Made by a program: the position numbers and the translations under genes. Positions 8,223 to 18,101 of a stretch of DNA of 64,000 nt are shown here, piece after piece (positions within the stretch are counted from its first letter, which is position 1; every line of letters begins with the position of its first letter). This DNA comes from a virus. The stretch covers positions 62,001 through 126,000 of the IMG/VR virus record IMGVR_UViG_3300003690_002850, one strand, 5' to 3'. Below the pieces are notes generated by a model. That model was not told the origin of the DNA and did not search any database. It was given only the letters and a program-made list of their open reading frames with translations.

Positions 8223-10886
8223 TTAATTTGCAACAGGTACTTTAAAGAAATCAAATAAGTCTGTATTAACAGCTTGTCCTGGTCGAAATGACTTCCAATT
8301 TACATTATCATAAAACCTATCAATAACACTGTATACAATTTTTTCAAACATTTTTTCGTAGTCTATTTTAAAGTCTTGTTCGAATTCTGAAGGTATATCA
8401 TATTTAAACCCTAGCGAATTTAAACCAAATTTGTTAGGGGTTACTGTATAAAAATATCTTATTTTATCACCAGAACTAATATATTCATGCTTTTTAGAAA
8501 TATGATAATGATCTAGAAGCTTGTTGTAATATATAGAGGACTTAACATGAATTGGTGTTCCTTTTTTGACTACCCAGCCTTTAGTATGTACGCTATATTT
8601 TTCATATTCTTTAACACCCATTACAAATGCAATATCTTTTATAGATAATGACTTAAAAATTTCATATGTCTCTTCGAAGATTTCATTTGTAGTATTTTGA
8701 TTCTCAGTCATAATCATATGCTCAATGATCTTTTTCACATATGGTTTAATCGCATTAGGCATAGTGGTTCGAACCACTTCTACACCGGTATATTTGAACT
8801 TATTACATACTACTCCTTCATCGTCTAATTTGTGTAACACATATCGTTTCTTTTGTAAGAATACTCCTCTATCACAAATAGACTCTCTTTTAAATTCAAA
8901 TCTAGGATCATTAGTTAATAGGGTTTGTCGTGCCCATTTTTCAATATTTACGTTTAAATCGTCTTCTATATCTTGAACAAGAGTATATACTTTTTCGTTA
9001 ATATTATTATTTGTATGTAACGGAATACCCATGTGTTCTAATAATGGAGTGATCGTACAATATAAACTATCTGTGTCATTATAGAGGATTGGATCGTGTT
9101 TTTCGAGGTCTTTATCAGTTAAATTAGTTTTTCTTTTAATATAATTTCTTAAAATAATATTGCTTTGTTTTATAACATCTCTTCCTGTCAGAGTAATTGA
9201 TCGTGCAATATCGCCGTCGGCCATAGCGGATATTTTATTGCCAAAATAACCATAAATGCGGTTAATAAGGATTTTTAACGTAAATTGCCAAATCCAAAGT
9301 TGATCAATTTTGAACTGAATGTCTTTGATTTTTTTCTGTAATGCTGCTATTTTATCTTTATCTTTCTCCTTCTTAAGCTTTATTGATAACTGGTGTTTTT
9401 GTTCACGAGCTTCGGTCCATTGTTGTTTTTTACCTTTTCTTATATTATAGAAATGATCAGTGATTCGCGGAAAAATTCCTTTGGTTTTTTGTGAAAAAAG
9501 TTTTTTGGCTCTTGTTACTGCAATTTCATTCTTAGTACACCATTTGTTAAAGTCCCCATAAGACATCTCAATATCCTTGTTATTTACCGTCTTTATATAT
9601 ACTTTATCTTTATCTTTATCAGTACCGACGATGCTTCCTATTTTAGTTTCTGGGCTCAAGTTAAGAGATATCATCACACTAGGGTATAGAGAATTAGCAT
9701 CAAATGATATAATATTCTCTTGGAAACCGGGTGTTGGCTCACTTACATATGCACCTTCGTATTTGCCGGTACGGTCGTCACCTTTTATAAAAGTTGGAAT
9801 GATACGAGGTGGGTCTAACTTTCTTGCTTCAACAATTGCACGACCGTTTACTGTACTAATAGTACCAAGAGCCGCGTTAAATGGGGTTAATCCTATGTAT
9901 GATAACATTCTTGCCAGGTCCATGTACATAAGCTTAGCTTCAAGTTTAACCAGCAGCCTTACATCATGAATATTGTAGTCTACAAACTTGTCCCAATCAT
10001 TGATAGACAGCGTTGCAAGGTTAGTTTCTCCTATATCTACCTTGTTCTCTCCTAGTTCTATGTGAGCTATGTTATCTAGCTTATAACTGTCTTTCATGCC
10101 CAGACTGAAGGTTTTATACACATCAAGATAATCTAGCATTGATACCCCTTCAACCACGTATTTTGATGTTTGTCTACCAAAATTACCACGATACACTCGT
10201 TGGTAGATTGGCTTCATGATCTCATCATGTACGGGTGAAAATAACCGAGTTGAGTCTTCGCCTAGTATGTTTCTAACTCGGTTAATTACATACGGAATAT
10301 CGAAAACCTCACTTGCCCACCCAGATAAAATATCAGGTCGCTCTTTGCAATAAAAGTCTAAAAATTTCCGTAATAACTCGGTTTCGGTCTTACAATGAAC
10401 ATATTTTACGTCATCTGATTTTGGTTTATATTCATTAATCCCCCATGTAAAGTACATTTTTTCTACAGTATCATACACTGTGATTACGTTAATAGGATGA
10501 CTTGCTTCTTCTGGTTTTGGAAACTCATCAGGGGAATATGTTTCAATATCAAAGAACCAAATTTTTAGTGGAAATTTATTAAAATTATCGTTTTCATGTA
10601 CTTCCCAAAACCTATCAACTAAAAATTGTTGATAGGGAGAAATATTCTCATAAATTTTATGATCATTGAGGTCACTAATTTTTTTTCTTCTATCTAATTC
10701 GCTTGTTGCTGTAACTTTACGAAGTTTTGTACCATATAACGATGTTCCGTCATATCTATTTGAGTTCGTCTCATAGTAGAAATATGGCTGATAAGGGCAA
10801 TCAGTTTCGATTCTAACACCGTCTTCGTCCCATGTATACAGCCGCATCACACGTTGATTTGGTATGTATGCTAAGTTTCTATACAT
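8223..10886 (-). CDS. 43: Family B DNA polymerase, T4 gp43 type
   Basis: 887 aa, against about 898 in T4. The 3'-5' exonuclease motif FFDIETYS lies near 109-116, a further exonuclease segment YNIHDVRLLVKLE near 308, motif A SFDANSLYPSVMIS near 397, the motif B region ILINRIYGYFGNK near 545, and motif C YNDTDSLY near 608. All catalytic acidic residues of exonuclease and polymerase sites are visible, and there is no intein or split. It is the replicative polymerase. A promoter-like site lies just upstream with a leaderless geometry. Confidence 0.96.
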   Translation of the reverse strand: MYRNLAYIPNQRVMRLYTWDEDGVRIETDCPYQPYFYYETNSNRYDGTSLYGTKLRKVTATSELDRRKKISDLNDHKIYENISPYQQFLVDRFWEVHENDNFNKFPLKIWFFDIETYSPDEFPKPEEASHPINVITVYDTVEKMYFTWGINEYKPKSDDVKYVHCKTETELLRKFLDFYCKERPDILSGWASEVFDIPYVINRVRNILGEDSTRLFSPVHDEIMKPIYQRVYRGNFGRQTSKYVVEGVSMLDYLDVYKTFSLGMKDSYKLDNIAHIELGENKVDIGETNLATLSINDWDKFVDYNIHDVRLLVKLEAKLMYMDLARMLSYIGLTPFNAALGTISTVNGRAIVEARKLDPPRIIPTFIKGDDRTGKYEGAYVSEPTPGFQENIISFDANSLYPSVMISLNLSPETKIGSIVGTDKDKDKVYIKTVNNKDIEMSYGDFNKWCTKNEIAVTRAKKLFSQKTKGIFPRITDHFYNIRKGKKQQWTEAREQKHQLSIKLKKEKDKDKIAALQKKIKDIQFKIDQLWIWQFTLKILINRIYGYFGNKISAMADGDIARSITLTGRDVIKQSNIILRNYIKRKTNLTDKDLEKHDPILYNDTDSLYCTITPLLEHMGIPLHTNNNINEKVYTLVQDIEDDLNVNIEKWARQTLLTNDPRFEFKRESICDRGVFLQKKRYVLHKLDDEGVVCNKFKYTGVEVVRTTMPNAIKPYVKKIIEHMIMTENQNTTNEIFEETYEIFKSLSIKDIAFVMGVKEYEKYSVHTKGWVVKKGTPIHVKSSIYYNKLLDHYHISKKHEYISSGDKIRYFYTVTPNKFGLNSLGFKYDIPSEFEQDFKIDYEKMFEKIVYSVIDRFYDNVNWKSFRPGQAVNTDLFDFFKVPVAN

Positions 10887-10893
10887 TTTTTAT

Positions 10894-10921
10894 AGTATAG
10901 GGAATCTAGAAAATAAATCAA
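10894..10921 (-). promoter_or_regulatory. Putative early (sigma70-type) promoter for polB
   Basis: On the minus strand TTGATT (10921-10916) is followed after 16 nt by TATACT (10899-10894), then 7 nt to the polB ATG at 10886. The same TTGATT-16-hexamer-7-ATG geometry occurs before folE and the DUF366 gene. A start about 7 nt after the -10 would give a leaderless polB mRNA. The -35 overlaps the stop codon of the upstream glycosyltransferase gene. Confidence 0.6.
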
Positions 10922-12144
10922 CTAATTCCGTTTAAGCGATTAAGATTTTTTCTTTTTGGATGACCGTATGGGAATGAATATAATTCAGTGTAAAAGTTAA
11001 TATTATCTTCCATCCATCGAGACTTCATATAATCTCGAGCTCGTTTTACTTCTTTTGTATATTTTTTATAATCGTTAGTTAGATATTCTATTTTGCTTAC
11101 TAAATCATCTCCAGTTTTAAACTTATGAAACGCAGTACTATACGTACATAAATCTTGACAAATAGTCGGAATACCTAATGCACATCCTTCAATAAATTTT
11201 AAATCACTCTTTGCTTTATTAAAATTACTATCTTCTAATGGAGCATAAAACACTGTAGGATTCATCCTGTTTATATATTCAGGATAATCTACTAAATTAG
11301 TCCATTCGTGATATTCGATCTTTTTTTGTTGAATTAAATCTCTTAAAGTTAATGGAAAACCACCTACGAATACCCATTGAAATTTATCTACTGTTTTTCT
11401 TATTGTATCATTAATGTGATAAAAATCATCCTTTTGTTTAATTCTATTTTCAATATCAAAATGTGCACCGCTCCCGCAATAAACTACTCGAGGTCTCTTT
11501 TTATTTCTCTGATAATTATCTTTAACTTTTGCCAGGTCAAAATATCTATCCATCCAAAGTTTTGGAATAAAATTAGGTACTACTGTTACATGCTTGTTGC
11601 CAGTTTTTTCAATATAATAATCTTGCATGAATTTATTAGTTACAGTAATTTCATCGCATAACTGCATGATCTCCATACTTGTTTGTCTTATCTTTGGATC
11701 CTCGAATGCAAATCTAAATTTATTATAATGAGGTATATCTTCTTTAAATATTATATCGTCTATTTCATATATAATTTTAAAATTAAGTTCTTTAGATAGT
11801 TCACTTAACCACTTTATATAATTTGCTTGAGATTCAGTTGCTTGTCGTTGAATTCGAACTGTTTTAACTCCCTGGTAAAAGTTCTTATCTCCAATCATTA
11901 CAGTACCACCTTGTATGTTTGCTTTACCGTAGCAATTAAGTAATAACTCTGGCCAGATCATTCTCCAGTGTCCACACCCTGAATAGTCTGCGTAAAAGTT
12001 TAAACCTCGAGGTAGATCTGGCGCTTGATGGCTAGATTTTCCGGTCATGGTTTGATGCGCTGGTCGTGGTAAGGTGAGAGCTGGATTCCCGATTAGTGGG
12101 GGAGCAAATGGGAGTCGATTGATATGATGAAAGGGTGTGATCAC
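10918..12144 (-). CDS. Glycosyltransferase, GT-B fold (GT1/GT4-like)
   Basis: 408 aa. A Pro-rich, poorly conserved leader of about 45 residues precedes the fold. The two Rossmann halves are visible: IIYEIDDIIF and ITVTNKFMQDYY in the first, and RPRVVYCGSG, FVGGFP and KFIEGCALGIPTICQD in the second. The E..A.GIPTI segment is the usual nucleotide-sugar-binding end of GT4-type enzymes. It lies between polB and gp46 in the replication operon, so it may modify DNA or a capsid protein rather than host glycans. The acceptor is unknown. Confidence 0.75.
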   Translation of the reverse strand: MITPFHHINRLPFAPPLIGNPALTLPRPAHQTMTGKSSHQAPDLPRGLNFYADYSGCGHWRMIWPELLLNCYGKANIQGGTVMIGDKNFYQGVKTVRIQRQATESQANYIKWLSELSKELNFKIIYEIDDIIFKEDIPHYNKFRFAFEDPKIRQTSMEIMQLCDEITVTNKFMQDYYIEKTGNKHVTVVPNFIPKLWMDRYFDLAKVKDNYQRNKKRPRVVYCGSGAHFDIENRIKQKDDFYHINDTIRKTVDKFQWVFVGGFPLTLRDLIQQKKIEYHEWTNLVDYPEYINRMNPTVFYAPLEDSNFNKAKSDLKFIEGCALGIPTICQDLCTYSTAFHKFKTGDDLVSKIEYLTNDYKKYTKEVKRARDYMKSRWMEDNINFYTELYSFPYGHPKRKNLNRLNGIS

Positions 12145-12159
12145 TATATAGATTTATTG

Positions 12160-13980
12160 CTAATTATTAGATAAATCCACACGAGTAGTAATACTATTCT
12201 TCTTTTCTAGAATAATAACTTCACCAGAGGCAGCTTTAACTGATTCTTTTCTATGAGAAATAACATATATACTCTCATTATGCTCATCGACTCGTTCTTT
12301 AATTATATTTAACACTAATTCTACTCCCTTTTCATCTAATGAACTATCTAACAGTTCATCAAACATTAATAAATTATATGCTACGTCACCTTGTAGTCTT
12401 CTCATGTCTATAAATGTAAACAGAATAGCAAGATCTATATTCTTTCTCTCTGCGCCGGAAAAATTAAAATAAGAGCATTCTTCGTTTTTTTCATTTACGA
12501 TCTCTTCTTCAAAATATTCATTAAACCTACAAATACAATTTGCATCCATTTTTTGTAAATAGTATAATAAACGTTTATTTAAAACATCTAAAATCTTTTT
12601 TACGATAAATGATTTTACACCTTCTTCTGATAAGATGTATTTTACTACTTCTAAAATTTCTAAATCTGAATGTATATTGTCTGATGTTTCTTGTAATTCA
12701 TTTACTTCTTTTATTTTAACTTTTAATTTATTATCTAGTTCATTTACTTCTAAATTAGTTTCTTTTTTTATTACTTCTTGTAATTCATTTTTATTTTTAT
12801 TAAGATCATTTTTAAGACTATCAATATATGCAGCGGTTATTTTATTATTATTATGAACTGTTTTTACGGTGGAGACGTAGTTGTTAAGTTGCGATTCCGC
12901 CGTAATACTATTTTCTTTTAAATTAATAATGTTTTTTTGTTGTTGTAATAAACTTTCAATATCTTGTTCGCAATTATCAATATCTTTTTTAATTTTATCT
13001 TTCTCTTGTTCTATATGATCTCTATCTTTGCTTGTAATTTGTCGTAGGCATATTGGACAATTATCATCATCTGTACCAATATTTGAGGTTTGTTTATTAT
13101 AGAATTTTATTTCAGTTTGATGTTCTGTAATTTTATTTGAAGTAGTATCTAGCTGGGTTTGTATATCTTTTAATTTATTTTTTATAAAATCTAATTTTTC
13201 TTTACTTTTATTATATAAATCTTTGTTTATATTTTTAATTTTTGTTTTGTTTTGTTCTATATCTTTGTTTATAATTTTTATTCTATCATTAATTTTATCT
13301 TTTTGTTCAATAATGTTAGTTAAAATTTTATCTTTTTGATCTTGAAGAAGCTTAAAAATATTAGTTGCATGGTCAAAATCTTTTGTAATATGTTCATACT
13401 TTTTTTGTACATTGTTATATTCAGATCGAGCACTTAAAAGCATCTCAGAAAATATTTCTAAATTTAAAATACCTTCAATAAATTTTCTTTTTTCAACCTT
13501 TTTTTGTGCCATAAAAGGTAATGTAGTGTTAAGCGACATTATAACACAATTTTGAAAAACTTCCGGTGAACAGCTAAGTATACTCTTTATTTTTTTACTA
13601 GTATTAGGTATAGTGCTTTCAGTTACGTCTGTATCATTAATATACAGGTAACACTTTGTAGGTTTTAGCTTACGTACAATTCGATAATTATTTGTTTTAT
13701 TATTTTCATTTATTGAAAAATGTAACTCTACATATGTATTTTTTTTGTTTACAGAATTTACAATAAAATCTTTTGAGACCTCTCGTATTGTTTCACCAAA
13801 AATAGCAAAATGTATAGCATCGGCAATCGTCGACTTACCAACACCGTTTCTTCTATCTTCTTTATCTCTATTAACACCAGTGATTATGTTTAATCCTGTT
13901 TGAAAATTAATTTCAATTGGCTTTTTACCTACTGATAGAAAGTTACTAATTTTTATTGTGTTAAAATTTATATACTTCAT
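12160..13980 (-). CDS. 46: Recombination endonuclease subunit gp46 (Rad50/SbcC type)
   Basis: 606 aa SMC-like ATPase. Walker A NGVGKST lies near residue 46, two long Lys/Glu/Asn-rich coiled coils flank a zinc hook CPIC near 310, and a C-terminal signature (NFSGAERKNIDLAI) precedes Walker B LLMFDELLD. With gp47 it forms the Mre11/Rad50-like complex that resects ends and degrades host DNA. The next gene, 3 bases away, is gp47, as in T4-like phages generally. Confidence 0.93.
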   Translation of the reverse strand: MKYINFNTIKISNFLSVGKKPIEINFQTGLNIITGVNRDKEDRRNGVGKSTIADAIHFAIFGETIREVSKDFIVNSVNKKNTYVELHFSINENNKTNNYRIVRKLKPTKCYLYINDTDVTESTIPNTSKKIKSILSCSPEVFQNCVIMSLNTTLPFMAQKKVEKRKFIEGILNLEIFSEMLLSARSEYNNVQKKYEHITKDFDHATNIFKLLQDQKDKILTNIIEQKDKINDRIKIINKDIEQNKTKIKNINKDLYNKSKEKLDFIKNKLKDIQTQLDTTSNKITEHQTEIKFYNKQTSNIGTDDDNCPICLRQITSKDRDHIEQEKDKIKKDIDNCEQDIESLLQQQKNIINLKENSITAESQLNNYVSTVKTVHNNNKITAAYIDSLKNDLNKNKNELQEVIKKETNLEVNELDNKLKVKIKEVNELQETSDNIHSDLEILEVVKYILSEEGVKSFIVKKILDVLNKRLLYYLQKMDANCICRFNEYFEEEIVNEKNEECSYFNFSGAERKNIDLAILFTFIDMRRLQGDVAYNLLMFDELLDSSLDEKGVELVLNIIKERVDEHNESIYVISHRKESVKAASGEVIILEKKNSITTRVDLSNN

Positions 13981-13983
13981 ACA

Positions 13984-15030
13984 CTATGAAAACTGATTAT
14001 ATAAATGCACAGTTTTGTTTATTACTTTTTCTTTATTATCTATATCTAAAGAGTCTACATATTCTATAATACATTGCTTGACATTCAAGTCGCCGAGTTC
14101 GTTTGTTAGTTCAATATTATCGCCAATATTAAATTTCTGTAAATAATCTGTTACTAAAGAAAATGGTGCTTCAAAATTTATAGATGCAATTATTTTATCG
14201 ATTAAATTTGTTTTTATATCTTTATCTATAATAATTTTTATAGCTAACTTGGCCCAACCTATTTTTTTTGCTATAGCTTTTAATTTTTCAAGTTCACTTA
14301 AGTTTACTTTTACATGTATGGGGGATATTTTGTTATCGATAAAGGTATATTTTATGTTTTGTTCATTAAAATCAAATATATAAAACCCTTTCTGATCCTG
14401 AATGTCATTAAAGTCCATTTGAAATGGGTTTCCAACATAAATTATCTCTCCATTTGAGTATTTCCGGCGTTGTCGTTTATGGAAATGACCAGATACTATG
14501 AGTTTAGACTTCATAAGTAAGTCGCATGACTGAATACCTGCCTCACATACCTTAAAACTATTAAAATTAAAATTTTCAATTTCAAAATGCCCAACTAATA
14601 AGTCACATTCTGGAATTTTATCTATATTTGTACCCCACGGACAGAAGCCAACCTGCTTATTAAAGATGGTTTGTACGATTGGCTTATCAAGGATGGTAAT
14701 ATTTTTTCTATTATTTAAAATAGATAATGAATGTACGTTAGAATTGTCCTTATAATAAGCGTCATGATTACCGGGAATCATAATTATTTCAAACTCATTA
14801 AATAAGTCTAATACATCATTAGCAAAATGTAGAGATTTTACATTTATTTCATCTCGATAATGAAAAAAGTCACCTCCAAAAAACAAATTAGTAATATTTT
14901 GTTCTTTTAGTTCGTTTGTGAACCATTTTGCCCATTCTAAAGTAACATCATGCCACTTTTCACTATTTTGATGTATGCCAATATGTAAATCAGAAAAGAA
15001 TCCGATTTTTTGATTGTTTTCGGCTACCAT
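13984..15030 (-). CDS. 47: Recombination endonuclease subunit gp47 (Mre11/SbcD type)
   Basis: 348 aa calcineurin-like phosphoesterase. The motifs come in order: FFSDLHIG (about 12-19), GGDFFHYRD, PGNHDAYYK and SGHFHKRQ, which supply the metal-binding Asp, His and Asn residues. It is the nuclease partner of gp46. It starts within one base of the gp55 stop, so translation is probably coupled. Confidence 0.93.
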   Translation of the reverse strand: MVAENNQKIGFFSDLHIGIHQNSEKWHDVTLEWAKWFTNELKEQNITNLFFGGDFFHYRDEINVKSLHFANDVLDLFNEFEIIMIPGNHDAYYKDNSNVHSLSILNNRKNITILDKPIVQTIFNKQVGFCPWGTNIDKIPECDLLVGHFEIENFNFNSFKVCEAGIQSCDLLMKSKLIVSGHFHKRQRRKYSNGEIIYVGNPFQMDFNDIQDQKGFYIFDFNEQNIKYTFIDNKISPIHVKVNLSELEKLKAIAKKIGWAKLAIKIIIDKDIKTNLIDKIIASINFEAPFSLVTDYLQKFNIGDNIELTNELGDLNVKQCIIEYVDSLDIDNKEKVINKTVHLYNQFS

Positions 15031-15470
15031 TATGTATATAATTCTCGGTCGTAGTCTTTAACTGGTTGCCTATTTACTATTTCTTCATCTCGAGCTAGCT
15101 GTCCGTATACTTGTTCTTGATAATCACTAATTGTGTCTCTGTATTTCTTTTCTTTCTTTATTCTATTAATAAATGCATGATAGGCAATAGTAGTAAAATA
15201 TGAAAATGGATTTGATGGAGAATCTATTCTAAATTTTTTGTTGTTTACTGCTGCTATCATTTTTACAACAGCATCACCAATCATTTCATCTTTATAGCTA
15301 TAATTTATAAAGTTAGGAGAATAACTTAAACCAACAGCAATTTTATAAACAGACATAGCTAAATCATCGATTAAGTCATCTGTTTTATAATAATCTGTTA
15401 ATTGTTGTAAAAATTCCTTCGGATTAACGTAATATGTTTTTTTATTTTTCTTTTTTGTTTTTGGTTTCAT
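15030..15470 (-). CDS. 55: Late-transcription sigma factor gp55
   Basis: 146 aa. After a basic leader (KPKTKKKNKKTYY) the segment TDDLIDDLAMSVYKIAVGLSYSPNFINY and then NPFSYFTTIAYHAFINRIKKEKK align well with T4 gp55, a minimal sigma-family protein that recognises only the TATAAATA -10 element. This fits the (T/A)ATAAATA elements found before plus-strand genes in this window. It overlaps uvsW by 29 bases. Confidence 0.88.
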   Translation of the reverse strand: MKPKTKKKNKKTYYVNPKEFLQQLTDYYKTDDLIDDLAMSVYKIAVGLSYSPNFINYSYKDEMIGDAVVKMIAAVNNKKFRIDSPSNPFSYFTTIAYHAFINRIKKEKKYRDTISDYQEQVYGQLARDEEIVNRQPVKDYDRELYT

Positions 15471-16893
15471 AATACTGCGTAAAAATATAATTTATATGCT
15501 CGCTGTCATATAATGATAGGCGCTGCTCCATGTGCCGTTGACCATAGCGTAAGTTATCAGCAACGTCAAAGATTATAAGCTCTTTTTTATCAGAATGCAA
15601 TCGTAGGCCGCGGCCTATGCTTTGTATTATTTTTATTTTTGCTTTTCCGCCACCGGCGAACATTATATAATGTAAATTTTTTATATTAATACCTGTAGAA
15701 AATATTTTAGAAATAGCGACAACTATTATATTATTCTGTTCTTCCATTAATGTTTGTATTTTTTTACGCTCAGCTACCTCTACTTCTCCTTGAATAAAAT
15801 ATACTTGTTTAGTTTTACAAATATCTTTTAATGTATTAAGCAATAATTCACCATGCGCAATATAGTCGATTAATATTAACGCGTTCCTATCTAATTTATT
15901 TGAAAGCTTTGCTAATAAATTATTTCTAAAGCAATTATTGCGTATAAATTCATTTTCTTGCAAGTAGTACGCGTTAGAGTTGTTTCCATGATATATTTGT
16001 GAAGATGGTGTGTCGTAATTTAGTTCTAATACGTGTACTTTTGCGGGTACGACATACTTTTCGTTTCTTAATTCATAAGCTTTTTTTTCAAATAATTGCG
16101 GTCCTATCTTTCCAAAAATATTCCACTTGTCTAATAAATCGTCAGGTAACGTGCCAGTAAAGCCAAAGCGGTGTGAGGTAGTGATTTTTTTGAGAATGTT
16201 ATTTATCTTATTACCTCTTCTTACTTTATGTACTTCATCTACTATTAAAAAATCAATATGCTCTATCCACGAGATATCTTGCTTTGAGCTTTGTAGTATA
16301 CCTAAATTAGCTATAATAATATTACGAGATAGTATTAATTCATCCTTCCCAGTATATTTGGTTGTAGAAAACGATACACCATATTGCTCGAAGTCATATA
16401 TTGTTTGATTTACTAATCCTAAATCAGGCACAATAACTAAGCCCTTAAAGTTTTTACTATAGTTTTTATAATAAAATTCTAACAAGCCAGCCATAGTTAA
16501 GGTTTTGCCGCCGGCGGTTGCTAATATTATTGTTCCGCGACCTATGTCAATACATTTATTAATTATATCTTGTTGATACTCTCTGTATTCTAAATTTAAA
16601 TTATAATCAATAATATTATCTTTACGTAATGTAGGTACTAATGAATTTTTTATTTCTTTTGAAAAATTAATTTCTATATTTTTTATTTTGCAAACCTTTG
16701 CAATTTCTATTAATAATCCAATATCAGATTTACCTTGTTGAGTAATTGCGTATGTTCGCTGAGGAACAAACCGGCCGAATCTTCTTTGAAAATAAGCTGC
16801 TTCGTTTTTTACACTAAAATGCTCTCTGATAATATCTAATTCAGGACCCTCTAACATAGCTTGAGAGTTTGAGCGTAATGTAATATTAATCAT
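15442..16893 (-). CDS. uvsW: Superfamily 2 helicase UvsW
   Basis: 483 aa. The helicase motifs are Q-like YREYQQDII, motif I ILATAGGKT (about 123-131), motif II LIVDEVHKV, motif III GFTGTLPDD, and the C-terminal motifs IFSTGINI and QSIGRGLRL. UvsW unwinds D- and R-loops and reverses forks, switching T4 replication from origin- to recombination-dependent mode. Gene order uvsY-uvsW-55 suggests co-regulation. Confidence 0.9.
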   Translation of the reverse strand: MINITLRSNSQAMLEGPELDIIREHFSVKNEAAYFQRRFGRFVPQRTYAITQQGKSDIGLLIEIAKVCKIKNIEINFSKEIKNSLVPTLRKDNIIDYNLNLEYREYQQDIINKCIDIGRGTIILATAGGKTLTMAGLLEFYYKNYSKNFKGLVIVPDLGLVNQTIYDFEQYGVSFSTTKYTGKDELILSRNIIIANLGILQSSKQDISWIEHIDFLIVDEVHKVRRGNKINNILKKITTSHRFGFTGTLPDDLLDKWNIFGKIGPQLFEKKAYELRNEKYVVPAKVHVLELNYDTPSSQIYHGNNSNAYYLQENEFIRNNCFRNNLLAKLSNKLDRNALILIDYIAHGELLLNTLKDICKTKQVYFIQGEVEVAERKKIQTLMEEQNNIIVVAISKIFSTGINIKNLHYIMFAGGGKAKIKIIQSIGRGLRLHSDKKELIIFDVADNLRYGQRHMEQRLSLYDSEHINYIFTQYYETKNKKEK

Positions 16894-17294
16894 TGAGTTT
16901 CAAGCTTCATTAATTCGACTAAATTTTTTATATCATTTGTCGCAAAGCTTATATTTTTGTATATATTTTCTAAGAAGCTAATAATAAGTACTTCGTTTTG
17001 AATTTTTGAATCTATAGCTTTTATTTCTTTTTTATTTTGAACCGCCTTTTCTGCAATAGATCTATTTACGCGTACTGGTTCATCTTCTTGATACTTAGTT
17101 ATATATCCCTCGAGGAGAGATGATCGATCAGATTTAAATCTATTTAAATTAATTTTATGATTAATTAATCTGGCGGACCATTTATGTTTATTAGAAATCA
17201 ATCGTTCTTGAGTGGAAGTAACTTCTAATCGATCTAAATTTGTATCAATACTCGCCTCTTTAAGGTATTGATTGATAATATTACCAATCTCCAT
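16890..17294 (-). CDS. uvsY: Recombination mediator UvsY-like protein
   Basis: 134 aa, nearly the length of T4 UvsY (137). It is a helical, Lys/Glu-rich protein with SNKHKWSARLINHKINLNR, comparable to the YSKWLNKHS..KKEMLRIE segment of UvsY, and a similar C-terminal helix. It lies directly upstream of uvsW, as in T4. UvsY loads UvsX onto gp32-coated single strands. Similarity is weak by eye, so the call rests on length, pattern and position together. Confidence 0.72.
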   Translation of the reverse strand: MEIGNIINQYLKEASIDTNLDRLEVTSTQERLISNKHKWSARLINHKINLNRFKSDRSSLLEGYITKYQEDEPVRVNRSIAEKAVQNKKEIKAIDSKIQNEVLIISFLENIYKNISFATNDIKNLVELMKLETQ

Positions 17295-17300
17295 TTATTT

Positions 17301-17327
17301 ATTATAGTATATTTATGTAGAAATCAA
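17301..17327 (-). promoter_or_regulatory. Putative early promoter for uvsY-uvsW-55-47-46
   Basis: Minus strand TTGATT (17327-17322), a 15-nt spacer, TATAAT (17306-17301), then 6 nt to the uvsY ATG at 17294. The spacer is one or two nt shorter than ideal, but the -10 is perfect. It lies in the divergent gap and faces away from the plus-strand late gene. Transcript start would fall at or next to the ATG. Confidence 0.5.
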
Positions 17328-17334
17328 CTAAATA
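17328..17334 (+). promoter_or_regulatory. Weak late-promoter-like element
   Basis: CTAAATA followed by ATTAT and the ATG at 17340 matches the last part of TATAAATA. It has the same 5-nt spacing to the start codon as stronger sites at 21104, 27513 and 30143. The match is imperfect. Confidence 0.35.
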
Positions 17335-17339
17335 ATTAT

Positions 17340-17567
17340 ATGCCGCTTAATTTATTTGATCAAGTAGTTACACAATTATTAAATGATAACACTGTTGACT
17401 CGGCTGGGCTAGGTCAAGGCACAGGTGAGTATAATAGTGGAGATACATATCAACCAGGTGATGCGAGAATACCCAATGTATTAGGTGCTACTATAAAACG
17501 CAAAGGTAAGGTAAAGAAAAAGCGTACGCTTAAGCGTAAAAAGAAAAAACTTGCAAGGTCTAGCTAA
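17340..17567 (+). CDS. Small basic hypothetical protein, 75 aa
   Basis: The ATG at 17340 is chosen because it directly follows the late-promoter-like element; a longer frame from 17268 would run through the opposite promoter and uvsY. The N-terminus is MPLNLFDQVVTQLL, the middle is Gly/Asp-rich, and the last 27 residues are very basic (KRKGKVKKKRTLKRKKKK), typical of a DNA- or RNA-binding tail. A packaged or head-associated small protein is possible. No family is recognised. Confidence 0.6.
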   Translation: MPLNLFDQVVTQLLNDNTVDSAGLGQGTGEYNSGDTYQPGDARIPNVLGATIKRKGKVKKKRTLKRKKKKLARSS

Positions 17568-17585
17568 GTGATAAGTAATTATATA

Positions 17586-18101
17586 ATGCCTAGTGCAGCC
17601 AAACAAAAAGGTAATAGCTGGGAGCGAGAAGTCGCAAAAGATCTAAGTGAGACGTTTAATGAGAATTTTATTAGAGTTCCAAACTCCGGAGCCTATACTG
17701 GAGGCGCTAATTTTCACCGACTTGATCGATTAACGGAAGATCAAAAGCGTATGATGGATGGAGATATTATGGTACCTCCGTGTATGTCTTCCTTTAAGAT
17801 CGAGTGTAAAAGCTATAAGACATTTGATTATCATAAATTATTCACTAATAATTTAACTTTAAATAAATGGATTAAACAAGCTGAAAGTGAAGACAATTGG
17901 TTTTTAGTTATTAAAGTAACTCGTAAAGGTAGTTATATTTTATTTCCAACAAACTTATCACATTATTTCCGATATAAAAACTACTTGCGTTATACTAGCA
18001 AATATATTATAATTAGTTACACGGATTTTTGGAAGAACAATGCAGATAAAATTAGACAACTTAACGAAAAACACACATCTAAGCCCGAGTCACTCATATA
18101 G
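17586..18101 (+). CDS. PD-(D/E)xK nuclease, Holliday-junction-resolvase-like
   Basis: 171 aa from ATG 17586 (a GTG at 17568 would add six residues). The catalytic pattern is complete: the Glu in GNSWEREVAKDL, the Asp in DGDIMVPP, and the ExK in FKIECKSYK, with VPNSGAYTGG between the first two as in Hjc/RusA-like resolvases. It probably cuts branched DNA during packaging or recombination, the role of endonuclease VII (gp49) in T4. No gp49 is seen in this window. It shares 62 bases with the next gene. Confidence 0.72.
   Translation: MPSAAKQKGNSWEREVAKDLSETFNENFIRVPNSGAYTGGANFHRLDRLTEDQKRMMDGDIMVPPCMSSFKIECKSYKTFDYHKLFTNNLTLNKWIKQAESEDNWFLVIKVTRKGSYILFPTNLSHYFRYKNYLRYTSKYIIISYTDFWKNNADKIRQLNEKHTSKPESLI

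Noticed and set aside
8763-8778. Perfect 16-base palindrome AGTGGTTCGAACCACT, tRNA T-loop-like
   Set aside because: It lies inside the polymerase frame and no acceptor, D or anticodon arms can be drawn around it. The codons are ordinary for the protein.
9577-9969. 130-codon open frame on plus strand
   Set aside because: Antisense to the polymerase active-site region, with low-complexity product; a shadow frame.
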